Origin: Dimorphilus gyrociliatus | Taxonomy: Eukaryota; Annelida; Polychaeta; Dinophilidae | NCBI GenBank assembly: GCA_904063045.1 | Contig: CAJFCJ010000009.1 | Coordinates: 2,170,968-2,234,967 of the forward strand | Reading direction: 5' to 3' | Length of the DNA stretch: 64,000 bases | Shown: positions 28,570 through 40,297 of the stretch, piece after piece | Position numbering within the stretch: position 1 is the stretch's first letter | Layout of the letters: every line of letters starts with the position of its first letter | Notes under the pieces: model-generated | What the model was told of the DNA's origin: nothing | Databases searched by the model: none | The model's input: only the letters and a program-made list of their open reading frames with translations | Program-made: the position numbers and the translations under genes

Positions 28570-29885
28570 TTATGTTAAATTAATATTTAATGTGCACAGA
28601 GGAAGCCGTAAGAAAACCCAACTATTTAAAGAATTTTCTTAATTAACCTTAAAAGAACCGAAAATAATACTCTCTATTATATAATCTCATTATATAAGTA
28701 CTTTCATAAAGTTTATATATACAGCATACATGTCTAAGTAAATCTTAATGTAAAGTTGTTATCAAGGACACGAGCTCTAGTTATATACATTAAATATCTG
28801 TATTTAAACTCCTTTTCAAGTTGAGGTTCTACTTTTTTCCCTTTTCTTTACACTACTAAATCAAAAATTCCTGGAATATGAATTTATTATAATTCATTCA
28901 TAACCTTGATCTAATGGCAAACAAGAAGAAAAAGGAATACATGTCCAATTTTTAATATTCAATTTACTGTATATATGCAGTTAATATAATAATGAGGATA
29001 TTAGCAATTTTGTTAATATATCCCTATCTTTAAAGCTATTTTTAGAAATGACAGTCTATTAAGATAATTAATCATATTTAAATAATTGTTCAATCTGGTA
29101 CTATCATTCAAAAACAGATCAATTCTTTATCTTTAGAAAATTGAATAGTTTAACTTGTGTTTGCGAATTAATTGATTTATATTAACTATACAAGTGTAAA
29201 TTTAATATATAATGAATTATTTATATTTCAAAGATTCATTACTTTCAAACATTTTAATTGAAATCTATTTTCGATATGTAAAGTTCCAATCTTATTAAAA
29301 AGTCTATATTTTTTTTTAACTATTAATGCTATTAATGATAAAAGTTACTGTATATTTGTCATGTTTATCCTTTTTAATGGATTAGTTTTAAAATGATCAT
29401 GAAGAGAGGCTGAAGCTGAATAAATAGAATCTTTCAATAGTCAATCAAAAACTTTTTATTAATATTCTAAGAATTCTTGTTTAAAGTTAATAAAAGTTTG
29501 TTTCATATTGACCAAGGTTATTGTGAAACGAATATAGTATAGAAGATAGTTTTTACATTATTTTAAAAGAGACCTGAAAGAGAAAGAATGAAAGAGGAGA
29601 TATGGAATGGAATCAAGATTAGGAAAATAATAATTCTGATAACGATAAGAATAGTTTGAAATTCTTTTACTACAATACCAAGACATAGACAATTATTTCA
29701 TTCTATTTGACCGCTATTTTTGTGATTATCTAATTACAATAATGGATTTATGTAAGCCTATTTCCTACATCAAAACAACTTTTGACTTGTAACGCCTCAA
29801 TTGACAAAATACTCTTTCGGATGCCATAATATTATTTTATTCTGATATTAATATAATCAATATTAATAATAACAAACTCGATAGT
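28570..29885. other. intergenic, no gene seen
   Basis: Very AT-rich 1.3-kb spacer between the rough relic and the end of the AChBP gene, containing a TTACTGTATATATG string near 28966. Nothing coding. Confidence 0.5.
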
Positions 29886-30785
29886 TTAATTTTTTGCAAT
29901 AGTTACTTTAAATGTAACATCTATGTAAGGTTCTGGACAACAACTATAGTGTTGTTCATGACGAAATGCACCAGATTCGATAATTTTATATTTGCCTGAG
30001 TAATGGCTTAAATCTACTTTCTTATCACCCTTAATGTCTAGGTCCATTTTGAATCCATCATAGGTCCATGATCCATATTTGAAATTGCAAGTATATACTT
30101 TTCCATCGAGTGTGCATCTGACCTATTTGTCGTTATGAAATAGATAAACAATAATTCAGAGTGTAACTAGTTTAACTTACCGTTATCAGTTTTGCTGGAA
30201 CATACATGAGACTTCCATCGTTGTTAATCATTACTAGAGCATCAACAAGATCAATCTCTTTACGTGCCCTATTAAGGAAAATATAGTATATAAGAACCTT
30301 TTTAATTGTTAAACAGTTATTTACTTATTGTATATGGTAATATCAGGACTCCAAATCTCTTTAAGAGGAATATTTATAGTGTCTATATTATATTCTTCCG
30401 GTGACCACGATAGTCTACTATCATTCCATACCTGTCATAAATCAACTGTACGTTAATTTACCTGTTTTATTATCTCTATGACAGTGGAAAGAAAATAAAA
30501 ATACTCTTTCTTCCCAAACATTAAAAGTAATGATGTCATCCTCAAACTCTATAATATCATTTATAGATAATCCAATAGAAGCACTAACAAGTCCAGTAGG
30601 CTTTACGAATTTGTTATAGCTTTTTAATAAATCATTGAAGAGTCTATCCCTATTGTTATGTTTTAAATAAATGTAGAAAATAACGCAAGAGAAGGAAGAG
30701 AATAAATAGAATAGATAGCATACTCATCACCGTAGACTTGTAGAAGAAGAATCAAATGGAAAGTAGATAAGAATAGCCCACTCAT
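29886..30785 (-). CDS. acetylcholine-binding protein (soluble Cys-loop domain)
   Basis: Five exons fit exactly: 30785-30724, 30649-30505, 30431-30325, 30268-30181 and 30122-29886, about 212 residues. A signal peptide (MSGLFLSTFHLILLLQVYG) precedes a ligand-gated-channel extracellular domain: N-terminal helix (DRLFNDLLKSYNKFVKP), VWNDSRLSWSPEEY, loop A IWSPDITIYN, Cys-loop RCTLDGKVYTC, loop B GSWTYDG and loop C HYSCCPEPYIDV. The frame ends right after the last strand (FKVTIAKN), with no transmembrane helices, so the product is secreted like molluscan glial AChBP and the annelid homologues. The aromatic box residues (Tyr of loop A, Trp of loop B, Tyr-CysCys-Tyr of loop C) are present, so cholinergic ligand binding is expected. 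The Cys-loop has eight residues between cysteines, shorter than the 12-13 usual in Cys-loop receptors and molluscan AChBP. Confidence 0.9.
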
Positions 30786-31549
30786 CCTGAAACGGTTTCT
30801 CTTGTATTGTTGAGGAAAAGTCCCCTATTCAAATATATATTACATATGAAAATGTGAAAATGATATAATTATGATAACGTGAGAGATGGAGAGAAATAGA
30901 TAGATTTAAAAATTGGATAAACGCATCCGTTTTAATATATTTTAAAAAAATTCATCCTTTTCCGTAAACCTTTAGCAATAGAAAACGTTACTGAATGTCA
31001 GCTTGCATTTTTTTTCTCTTTCCCAACCCGTTAAATATACTTAATTACGTGACTTTTTGATTTTCTTTGTCCCTGACCTATTTATTCAACTTTAGGTTTA
31101 TTGTTACAAAAGAGAAACTTTTCAACTTGAATAAAACTAATTGTATTTAAAAAGAAAGGAGTGAGGGCGGGGGCACATTAGCAATACGTTTCTCTATTTT
31201 AAATATTAGGTAATGCTTTTTCTTAGGCCTATTAGTTAAGTCTTTTTTTTGTATAAGAAATTGAAAGAGGAGGATATATACATCTACTCCATACAACAAC
31301 TCTTAGTATTGTACAAAAGAAAATTGAACACACAAGCGGCTAAAAACACTTTGACAGTATTTTTTTTTATGGCTTGCTTTTCCTTTGCGCATACCTAACT
31401 TCTGAATAGGAATAGAAAAAGAAGAATTCAAAGGGATTAGGAATTACTTGATTTATAGAGTAGGAAGATGACTGAAGATTTCCATTGGAATAGAGAAAAT
31501 ATTGACCAATAAATTATTAGAAGATTTATTATATCAAAGGAAATAGATC
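30786..31549. other. divergent spacer between AChBP and the BK-like gene
   Basis: 764 bases upstream of both genes. It includes a short G-rich patch near 31165 (GGGCGGGGGC), a rare GC-box-like island in this AT-rich window. No coding stretch seen. Confidence 0.45.
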
Positions 31550-34500
31550 ATGTTGAGCTGGCCTGAGTTTATACACATGCTTCACGAACTTGAAAGCAAT
31601 CGGATGAGAAACAGTACCTTATCGAATAAATGTCTACAAAATAGAAAGTGGTATCTCTTCCTTTTATCTTCCGCAACAACGCTTATCTTTGGAATTGTTT
31701 TAACATTGACGTTCAAATGTTTATACTTTTTATCGAAGAAGATCATTTTTGCTGGACGAAAGAAGAAAGAAAAAGATAATAGTACTGATTCAAGTAGATA
31801 CGGAAGATCAAGTGAACAGATACGATTAGGTACTCTTATTAAAATACGAACTCAGCTGTTTATATCTGGACAGACATTGAATGGTAGAATATTGGTAAAT
31901 ATTGATCTCTTTGTATATATCTATAAAACTTAATATCTTGAATTTTAGATAACTTTGTCATGTACGCTAAGTATTGCATCCTTCATCATTTACTTAATAG
32001 ATGAAACAAAGTAAGCGAACTTTCTACAGAAAGAATAAAAGCCAAAATATATTGGCTTTATAGTTCCCATATTGACCTATAAGTTCTAATTCTTTTTCTG
32101 TTGTAATAGATCGGAAAATGCTCCTGAAACTTGTATCAAATTTGCTAACAATACTCGGCAACAGATAGACTTTATCTTCCATATTCTATTTCTATTATAT
32201 TTTCTAATAAGAGTATGAATAAATTTAAATATTCAACAATCATATCCAGTGATTTAATTTTACACTTTTTCCTATACATTTAAAGTTAATAGCAGCCGAA
32301 AATAAACTTACATTCTGGATTAAATTACATTCTTTAATTGATTTATGCACGATACCACCGATTTTCTTATCAATTTACCTTGACAGACAATGGTTAGGTA
32401 AATATCTTTTAATTCATTATAATTTATTCATAAATGATTTCGCAATATATTTATTAGGATTAAGATTTATGAGGGCTTTGTGGATTATGACAGTTCCGAA
32501 AATATTAAAATATTTGAACGTGTTACAGACAAGTAATGCCATTCATATGGCTCAATTACTGGCTTATTTAGTTGGATTTTGGCTATCTTCTGCCGGTTTT
32601 GTTCATTTGGTAGAAACTTCTGGTGATCCATTTAATAATTGGGAAAACAATCAGTACTTAAGCTATTGGGAGTGCTTATATTTTTTGGTTATTACAATGT
32701 CAACCGTTGGATATGGTGATGTGACCTGTGTGACCGTTATCGGAAAGTCATTTATTATCATATTCATAATTGGTTCAATGTATCTATTCGCTAGAAATAT
32801 TGATGTTATTGTTCAAATTATCGGTAAAGCCGGTAATAATAATTGCTCTTACAAGAAACCAGCTGGAGTAAAGTAAGTTGGGTGTAAAATTGTTTATGAA
32901 TGACGTCTAATAGATTAAAAATAACAATAATTATAGGCATTTGGTAATCGTCGGTTCGATAACGTACTATTCGGTAAAGAATTTTGTAGATGAGTTCCTT
33001 CACGTTGATTGGCAACAGAAAAATCTTACACTCATCTTTCTAAATAAGTAAGTATATCTATTAAAAATTATTTAATCTCTCCTTTTTATATATAAACAAA
33101 TAAACAAACAAAAATAGACAGAAACCTGATTTGAGGACATATACAATCTTTAAAAAAAACTTTACAAACGTAAAATTCTTTATGGGAACGCCTATGAACG
33201 CCTACGACCTTGGAAGAGTTAAGGTATGCGTCTATTCATTTATATTTTTTGCTATTGATAATTTTATAATATTGAATAAAAATTGAATTAGCTAAAGGAG
33301 GCAGAAGCTTTTATCGTGATGGCTAATCCTTATACCGGTAATAGAGACGAGGAAGACGCTTCAAACGTACTAAGAGTGATAGCCGCTAAGAATTATCACC
33401 CAAAAATAAGAATTATTGTACAGTTGTTAAGCTATCAAAACAAAGGTCATTTATTAAATTTATCACCTTGGAGCGAAGATGATAAAATCATATGCGAAGA
33501 TGAAATTAAATTAGGTTTTCTAGCGCAAAGTTGTGTTGCACCTGGTTTTTCAACTTTAATATCCAATCTATTCGTATTGAAGAACGCTAAAAACTACGAA
33601 AAGAATTGTCGACATGGATATTACAGATGGCATTCAAATTATGTAACGGGTTCCGATATGGAATTATATACTTGTAAATTCTCTGAATCGTTTTATGAAT
33701 ATACTTTTGTTGAAGCTGCCGAGTAAGTAATTAATAGTTAATTCTATTTTCAATAGAAAAAAATGATTAATTACTAAGAATATAATGAATTATAATATTA
33801 TTATTCTAGAATTTGCTATACTATGTGCGATTTATTACTAATTGGTATAAAATCAACAAATTTCTGTGGGAAAAAGCGAATTATTATGAATACCTATTCG
33901 AAACATACTATTGGTCAGGATTCTGTTGGATTTTTTATATGTAGATCTAAGGATTCGCTTAGGAAACTTAATCATTTATGCAAATTATGTCACATTGATA
34001 ATAAGATGACACCGTTGCAAAAATGTAAATGTAGACAATCGAAACGTTTGTATAGTTATTTCTCTAATATTTATGTATTAATGCATGATTTCGATAAACA
34101 GTTAGATTATTTGTTGATATTGGATCCGGATGTGACGGAAATATCAATTCAAACTTTCAATATGAACATCGAAATGTCAGAAAGAGAATTAATAAAGATT
34201 TCAATATCTTGTAATTCATCACGTTTAAATAGCTCATTTGCATATTATATTTTATAATTTATTCTATTATCTATAGAATTTCTGATAATTATTCAAATCG
34301 TGATGATATTTTCGATTTCACCGGTTTATTTCATTGGTGTCCAGACGTTCCACTTGAAAAAGCAATATGGGTATGTAATCAAATCACAGGCAATTCATTC
34401 AAACAATTATTATTGTTGTTGCTTATATTTAGAAAGAAAATCTACAAACATTCAAAAATATGAAAGATCATATCGTTGTTTGTATATTTGCTCATAAAGA

Positions 34501-35948
34501 ATCTACTTCAATAGGCCTATGTAATTTTGTCATGCCACTAAGAAGTAGTTCATTTAAAAAAGACGAGTTAAAAAGTATAGTATTCGTTGGCGATAAAGAT
34601 TACCTTAAAACCGAATGGCAAACTCTTAAAAACTTCCCGAATGTTTATATTAAACCAGTTTGTAATTTTATATTTATCTATTTTTTCTATGACAAACATG
34701 TAATATATGGGATATTATGTAATTTTCTAAAAGGGTTCACCATTAAATAGAGCAAATTTAAGATCAGTTCAATTGGATCATTGTCGAATGTGCGTCATTA
34801 TTAAAAGCTATCAGACAATGGAAGATCGTATCTTAGCCGATAAAGAATCTATCATATGCACACTTGGAATAAAATCTATGAAATTTTATAAATTAGTTGA
34901 TTTGGAAGGAGACAGTTTTTGTTGTCGTAAGTATTTACATTTTTTGTGTTAATTAATAAGATAATGGATTCTTTTCTATTTACTTTGAAGCGTCTCAAGA
35001 ATCTGAGGAATGTTCACAGAATGATAATATAACAATGACAGGTAAAATGGTTATGAAAACAACAGCAAGTATCAATGAAGAAATCGATAAAAAGAGAAAA
35101 AGTAATATCTATCTTTTATAATTGTTACTTCCGATAAACGAACGTTATTGTCTAGGTTCTTCCTATAAGATGGAGATAAGTAGTTCAAAGGTACCATTGA
35201 TAACGGATGTAGGTCAGCTGCTAGATTTCTCTATTCTATGTATTTTATGGTAATAATAACTTGTTTCTTTTTTTTGTATAGAATGTAATTCCAACGTTCG
35301 ATTTCTTGATGTTGATAATTTCCACGACCCTAAACTACCTTTTAGAATGTCATTACCATTCGCATGCGGTAGTGTATTTACATCATCTCTATTAGACTCG
35401 CTATTATGCAATGTAAGAGCAACAATCTTATTATTCTGTCTATAATTTCTCTTTAATTTTCATATCTTTGATTTATATGAAAAAGACGTATTTCAATCCG
35501 GAAAGTATCAATATAATTAGAATTCTTTTAACTGGAGCCGTTCGACCAGAATTAGATCAAATGATGGCGGAAGGTGTGGGTATACTAAAAGGTTCAGAAA
35601 GCACTAAAGATCAATTAAGCAAGAAACAGTGCAGTATTCATCAATTATCAATGGATACATTTTTCAAAGAGTATATTGACAAGACGTATAGTGAAATGTT
35701 TCTATCTTTGCTGAAAGACTATGGTATTATATGCCTCGGCTTATACCGCCAATTGGAAACGGCTGAACAGTCTGGTTCATATGAAAGGTTTGTCATAACA
35801 AATCCACCTGGTTATATACTTCTTCAAAATACAGATTTGGTTTGTATACTTACATACTGTTATTATATTAATAAATTCCATTCTTATCTCCCGCCTCTAG
35901 GTTTATTGTATGGTTCCCTTTAAAACTCAAGTTGGCGATGAAAAGTAA
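31550..35948 (+). CDS. Slo1/BK-like calcium-activated potassium channel, divergent
   Basis: About seventeen exons. The order matches Slo1: extracellular N-terminus and S0 (LFLLSSATTLIFGIVLTL), GQTLNGRIL before S1, S2 (QIDFIFHILFLLYFLIR), S3 (HSLIDLCTIPPIFLSIYLD), S4 (LRFMRALWIMTVPKILKYL), the pore MSTVGYGDV at about 32700, then an RCK1 domain (HLVIVGSITYYSV, EDASNVLRVIAAKNYHPKI, KLGFLAQSCVAPGFST), a heme-type CKLCH motif, RCK2 (DHIVVCIFAHKES, LVMPLRSSS-like NFVMPLRSSSFKKDEL) and the C-terminus with FVITNPPGYI and the final exon 35901-35948. In the cell membrane such tetramers pass potassium on depolarisation and calcium. Two key features differ: the third S4 arginine is tryptophan, and the calcium bowl reads FLDVDNFHDP instead of a run of aspartates. 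The selectivity filter is intact and no stop interrupts it, so it is probably a functional but specialised paralogue. The start is the first ATG; upstream exons are possible. Confidence 0.87.
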
Positions 35949-36085
35949 CAAACTTACAATCAATGAAACATACTGTTTTTTTTTTATAAAAAAAATATAT
36001 TTTTATTATCTTTTAAACATGCTTTTTATTTTTTTTATTTCAATAGTAATTTCCAAAAAACAAGTAAATAAAAATAGTGAAACTG

Positions 36086-36125
<40 letters not shown>

Positions 36126-36190
36126 TATTAATATATACGTATATATTAATATATTTAAAATACATGAATATTTTCAATGTTTTCCTTTAT
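35949..36190. repeat. convergent spacer with (AT)n microsatellite
   Basis: Short gap between the BK-like gene end and the TauE/SafE gene end, with T/A homopolymers and an AT repeat at 36090-36122. Confidence 0.8.
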
Positions 36191-37336
36191 TCAAATATCT
36201 GAATTAGTAACAACCTGGAGCTGGTTTGAATTTTCAACGTTATTTAATTCTGTTGTATTCTTTTCGACATTAATGAAATTACTTTCTAAACTCTTTAAAA
36301 GTTTATCTCCTATTTTTGTTATTGCTAGAAAGAATATAAAACCAGCTCCTATAGCTCCCAGAGATAATCCTAACAGTGAACCCGTTGGTTTAATAATTAT
36401 GAATGCTGTAACTATTGATGCTACATCTACTATGTAAACAAGAGCGGCTAAAACTAATCTGTGAAAATGGGTACCAAAGAGTGAACCTATTGGAGCTCCT
36501 ACGACTACAATTGGTGCGCAAACCAAAAAATAATCCCAAGTAACTGTTGAAATTCCCTCGTGTATAAAATTTCTCCAAAAAACTCCAAAAAATGAATTAA
36601 ATGCCATAAGAACTACAGATGTTGGTGTAGCAACTTTCTCAGAAACTCTAAAGAGTAGTGTTAGTATGCTAAAAGAGCATATATCTACACCACTGCCTGT
36701 AAATGATGTAAATATCCCACCGACAAAACCAGTTAACAATAGTATAGGATAGGTCCACCATTGCAGATTTACTATTTGCCTAAAAGTTTTCCTTTTTTTT
36801 CTAAAATTTAATAAGAAGAGGGAAAAAGCAAATGTAAACCAAATGCAGACAAACAACATCTTTTTCTGCGCTGCTGTTAGTTTTTTATCAACGAATTCAT
36901 AGCCAAAAATACCACCACCTATTGCTCCTATGGAACAGAATATTATAGAATTGTACTCGACTTGAACTTTCATGAAAAAAATGCTGAAAGAGGCGCAAGA
37001 CATTCCGCATGATTGAATTAATAATGAAAAATCCTTGGCCTTTACAGGATCTATTTTTAAAAGAAGAGTCATCACTGGAAATGCAACTGCTCCTCCTCCC
37101 TCGGATGTCATTCCAGCAATAATCGAACCAAAAATCATAGTTAGAGTCATAGTATATCCAGTCGTAAATTTTTCCCAAATCGAATGCTGGATAGCGTAGG
37201 AAAACCACAAAAATTCAACAATTAAAAATGGTATTAAAACTGCTATAATTCTTCTATATTTCTTCAAAAATTTACTTCGTCCTCCGAAATGTTCACCTCT
37301 AATAAATTCCTCATTATCTTCATCATCTCTTTTCAT
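36191..37336 (-). CDS. TauE/SafE family sulfite/anion exporter, intronless
   Basis: A single open exon of 381 residues from the ATG at 37336. It has about nine to ten membrane spans in two halves, each with the family signature: GSIIAGMTSEGGGAVAFPV in the first and TGFVGGIFTSFTGSGVDIC in the second. A cytosolic acidic N-terminus (KRDDEDNEEF) and an Asn-rich tail flank them. TauE/SafE proteins export small sulfur-containing anions (sulfite, sulfoacetate) or related substrates in bacteria; they also occur in plants, protists and some invertebrates. A role in sulfide or sulfite handling is only inference. It is one of the few single-exon genes in this window, as is DSCC1. Base composition does not differ visibly from neighbours, so recent bacterial transfer is not indicated. 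Confidence 0.88.
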   Translation of the reverse strand: MKRDDEDNEEFIRGEHFGGRSKFLKKYRRIIAVLIPFLIVEFLWFSYAIQHSIWEKFTTGYTMTLTMIFGSIIAGMTSEGGGAVAFPVMTLLLKIDPVKAKDFSLLIQSCGMSCASFSIFFMKVQVEYNSIIFCSIGAIGGGIFGYEFVDKKLTAAQKKMLFVCIWFTFAFSLFLLNFRKKRKTFRQIVNLQWWTYPILLLTGFVGGIFTSFTGSGVDICSFSILTLLFRVSEKVATPTSVVLMAFNSFFGVFWRNFIHEGISTVTWDYFLVCAPIVVVGAPIGSLFGTHFHRLVLAALVYIVDVASIVTAFIIIKPTGSLLGLSLGAIGAGFIFFLAITKIGDKLLKSLESNFINVEKNTTELNNVENSNQLQVVTNSDI

Positions 37337-38568
37337 TTGTCCTATTGTGCAATGGCACAAAATATTATTTATATCTCTTTGAAATTATCAATATATAGTC
37401 AACAATGTCAACAAACCTTCAAAAAAGTATTTAATACACCAAACTTTCGGTCCATTCCTACAACAGTTTATTCTATCTTTAATAGTTTCTTTCTTGTTCT
37501 CTTCCATTCTAGCACAATTCAACTTCTGATATAAGAGACGGTCGACGCAATATATAGTATACGATTTACATATGAAATCAATAATAGTACCTCAGTTTCT
37601 ATACAACTTTTTGAAAACTTGTACTATCTACTAACAATGAGCATTACAATGGCGTTATATTAAGTTTTCTATTAAAAAGCATCAAAAGTATCTTCTCTAT
37701 AGTATTTAGAGAAAATTATCTATCGATTTGCTAAAATTCTAAAGCCTTTCCAAATTAAACAATAACTTGTTAAAGATCATAGAAAAAGGATGATTTATTA
37801 CATTTTTCCTATGTTATTATATGTAACAAATTTCATATATTTTCGTTAATACAGTTTTGAGGTTGAGTGACCCGAACTCGTTTTGAACAGGTCTCACCCA
37901 ACAAATATATAATAGGTGTCTTGAACTAGTATATTCTTTTGTGTATTATACTCAAAAATGTAATCCTATATTTAAGTTCGTATTGAGATAAATTTCAACT
38001 TGACATAAAAACAGTACGAGCTAACTGAATTCCCTAAATTACAAGTCCGATAATCCTTATCTATTAGGAACATTGGGATTATCTTAAATTTTTAAGACGA
38101 ATATAACAATATAAAAATTATTAATCATTTAAAAGAAATTATTATTAATACTCTTTTGAATTAATTATGCAATTAATGGAATAGTTTAAAAAGTGATGAT
38201 CAAGATTAGTATTATCGATAATACGATATTTTCAAAATATTTTGTAATATTTTGTTAATCTTCTAAAGTGTTCTTCACCTTTGTTTCTTACAGACAAGAA
38301 AATTTAGTTTGGATATTATTAACTTATTTCCATTCATATATGAATATTCAATAATCTAATAAATAGATAGAAACTTTGTGTAATTACGTATTTCCGTTAT
38401 AAAATATTCATTTTTTATATAGTCTTTTATATATATATAAATTTATATATATGTATTTTTTAACTGTATATATACTGTATATATATATATATTATTGTCA
38501 TAAAAAACTAATTAGCATAAGCTTATCAGTTAAGAAACATTCATTTCTGTACGTTTTTCTCTTTCGAC
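37337..38568. other. intergenic, no gene seen
   Basis: 1.2-kb AT-rich divergent spacer between the TauE/SafE gene and the CUB-LDLa gene. Contains AT runs and TATACTGTATATATA near 38470. Nothing coding supported. Confidence 0.5.
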
Positions 38569-39618
38569 ATGAACATAATTGTGATTTTAACAATATTACA
38601 TGTTTGTTATGGGCTCAACTTGACACCATCCGTTAGCTATGGTATACCTTTTTCTTATTTTTCTAACGTTCATCTATCTTAAATCATCTTAATAATATCA
38701 AAATATTTCATACAGGTAAACTCTACGTTAAAGAGAGCTTATGTAATAATAGTTTTAAAATGGAGGAATCTGGATTTGAAGTGGTCAAGCTACATTCTGC
38801 ATGGTCATCAAATGAATTTGATAAAAAACGAACATGTATAGCAACAATTCAGCCTCCCTTGAATAGAGGACTAATAATAACTATTGTTGATATGAATAAA
38901 GGATTAGAATTGTGTAAAAATAAAGATAAAAATGCTCTACTTATTGAAACTAGGAATTCTTGTAAGTTTATTCGAATTCCCTGTAGTGTTCACATTCATA
39001 TAAGATATATTTTAAAACATAAACTCTTCTCAAAAAGCTTCCACATGTAAGAAAGATTTAAGAAAAATGGGAATTATTTCTTTACCAAACCAATTAATAA
39101 AAGTAAAATTAAAGGATAATGATTTTGGATTCAAATTAATCCTTACAACATATCAATCTCAAAATAAACAAGATGTTTGTCAACCAAATCAATTTCAATG
39201 TATACATAATGGTATTAAAAATTGTATAAATTCTAATCTCCAATGCGATGGGTATAATAATTGCGGTGATAGCAGGGATGAGACTTGGTCTTCGGCAAAT
39301 TGTTTTTTCAACCTAATTTTGGATCCAATTCAATTTTCAGTTCTAATTTCAATATTTATATTATTTCTCATTGGAATATCAATAATATTCTGCCTTTGTT
39401 GCTTTAAAAAGAAATCTCATAGACTGGTTTGTAAAATGTGTTTAATATGTAATACTCTAATATATAATATATATTATCAGGTTCAACAACAATTTGGCGG
39501 AGTCACAACACCGTTTATAAGTTCAGCTGACAAAACATTTGACTATGATGAAGCCAATCTAAACTATGAAAATATCATAAAACCCCCAGCTTATAACTCT
39601 CTCTTTCCCTACAAATGA
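38569..39618 (+). CDS. CUB and LDL-receptor class A single-pass membrane protein
   Basis: Three exons fit: 38569-38641, 38716-38961 and 39038-39618, about 299 residues. A signal peptide (MNIIVILTILHVCYG) precedes a CUB-like domain: LIIETRNS-type strand, a cysteine, then IISLPNQLIKVKLKD and DFGFKLILTTY as the domain's last strands. Next is one complete LDLa module with six cysteines and the calcium-binding end (CDGYNNCGDSRDE), one membrane span (FSVLISIFILFLIGISIIFCL), a Cys-rich membrane-proximal segment and a tail ending with a PPAY motif. The layout resembles NETO and related CUB-LDLa proteins, which in animals act as auxiliary subunits of ligand-gated channels, but the ectodomain has only one CUB. 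The PPxY motif could recruit a WW-domain ubiquitin ligase of the Nedd4 type. The exact family is unresolved. Confidence 0.78.
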
Positions 39619-39949
39619 ACTATTACGCTCTAAATTGTATGGCACTTACCTGTTTAATCGTTTTTATAACTTCAATAACCTAAAAATTTGAAAGAAATTG
39701 AAAAACCTGTTTATTAGTAATAATTTTCAACCAAATACAACAAAATATTGCTTTAAACTAATTAAAAATCATCACATAATTAATATATAATTAATTTCAA
39801 TTGTTTCATTTATGTAATATTTGGTAACAGTGCTATTCTTATGTATAAAAAAAAAGATATCTATAAGGCCTAGAATATGCTCCAATTACGTCAGAGCTGT
39901 TGAACAGTACTTTATTAAATACTAGCGTAACCATGATACAAAATGTGAG

Positions 39950-40022
39950 GGCCGCGTGGCCTAATGGATAAGGCGTCTGACTTCGAATCAGAAGATTGCG
40001 AGTTCGAGTCTCGTCGCGGTCG
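39950..40022 (+). tRNA. tRNA-Arg (anticodon TCG)
   Basis: 73 bases folding as a cloverleaf: acceptor GGCCGCG with CGCGGTC (one G-T pair), D arm GCCTAATGGATAAGGC, anticodon stem TCTGA/TCAGA with loop CTTCGAA giving anticodon TCG, and T arm GCGAGTTCGAGTCTCGT. No intron. An internal A box and B box (GTTCGAGTC) are present. CCA is not encoded, as in eukaryotes. Confidence 0.96.
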
Positions 40023-40024
40023 AA

Positions 40025-40033
40025 TTTTTTTTT
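40025..40033 (+). terminator. RNA polymerase III T-run terminator
   Basis: A run of nine T residues starts three bases after the tRNA end. Confidence 0.85.
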
Positions 40034-40297
40034 GTCAAATACATTTCATTTGCATAAGGCAGGTGGCGCTACTATACAATCAACTTCGGCAAAACTTTGT
40101 GAATTTAGAATATTTGGTAATAAAATCATAAACCGATTCTAAAGGAACGTCTTTTATTTCGATTTTTCGCGAATAACATTAAGTACATAAAAGCCCCGTT
40201 CAAAAAATGGCAATTTAGTAATTTTTGCGTGTTTTTTTTTGTCTCTTATTTTTTTTGAAGGGAATTTAAATACATATTTTCAATAAGCAATCATGAC

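Noticed and set aside
36090-36122. Repeat array that might be CRISPR or satellite
   Set aside because: Simple AT microsatellite without spacers; animal nuclear DNA.
36191-37336. Bacterial contamination because of TauE/SafE
   Set aside because: Neighbouring genes are intron-bearing animal genes on the same sequence and base composition is the same.
39046-39062. A 16-base intron in the CUB-LDLa gene
   Set aside because: A standard intron at 38962-39037 restores the frame and gives a better CUB cysteine.
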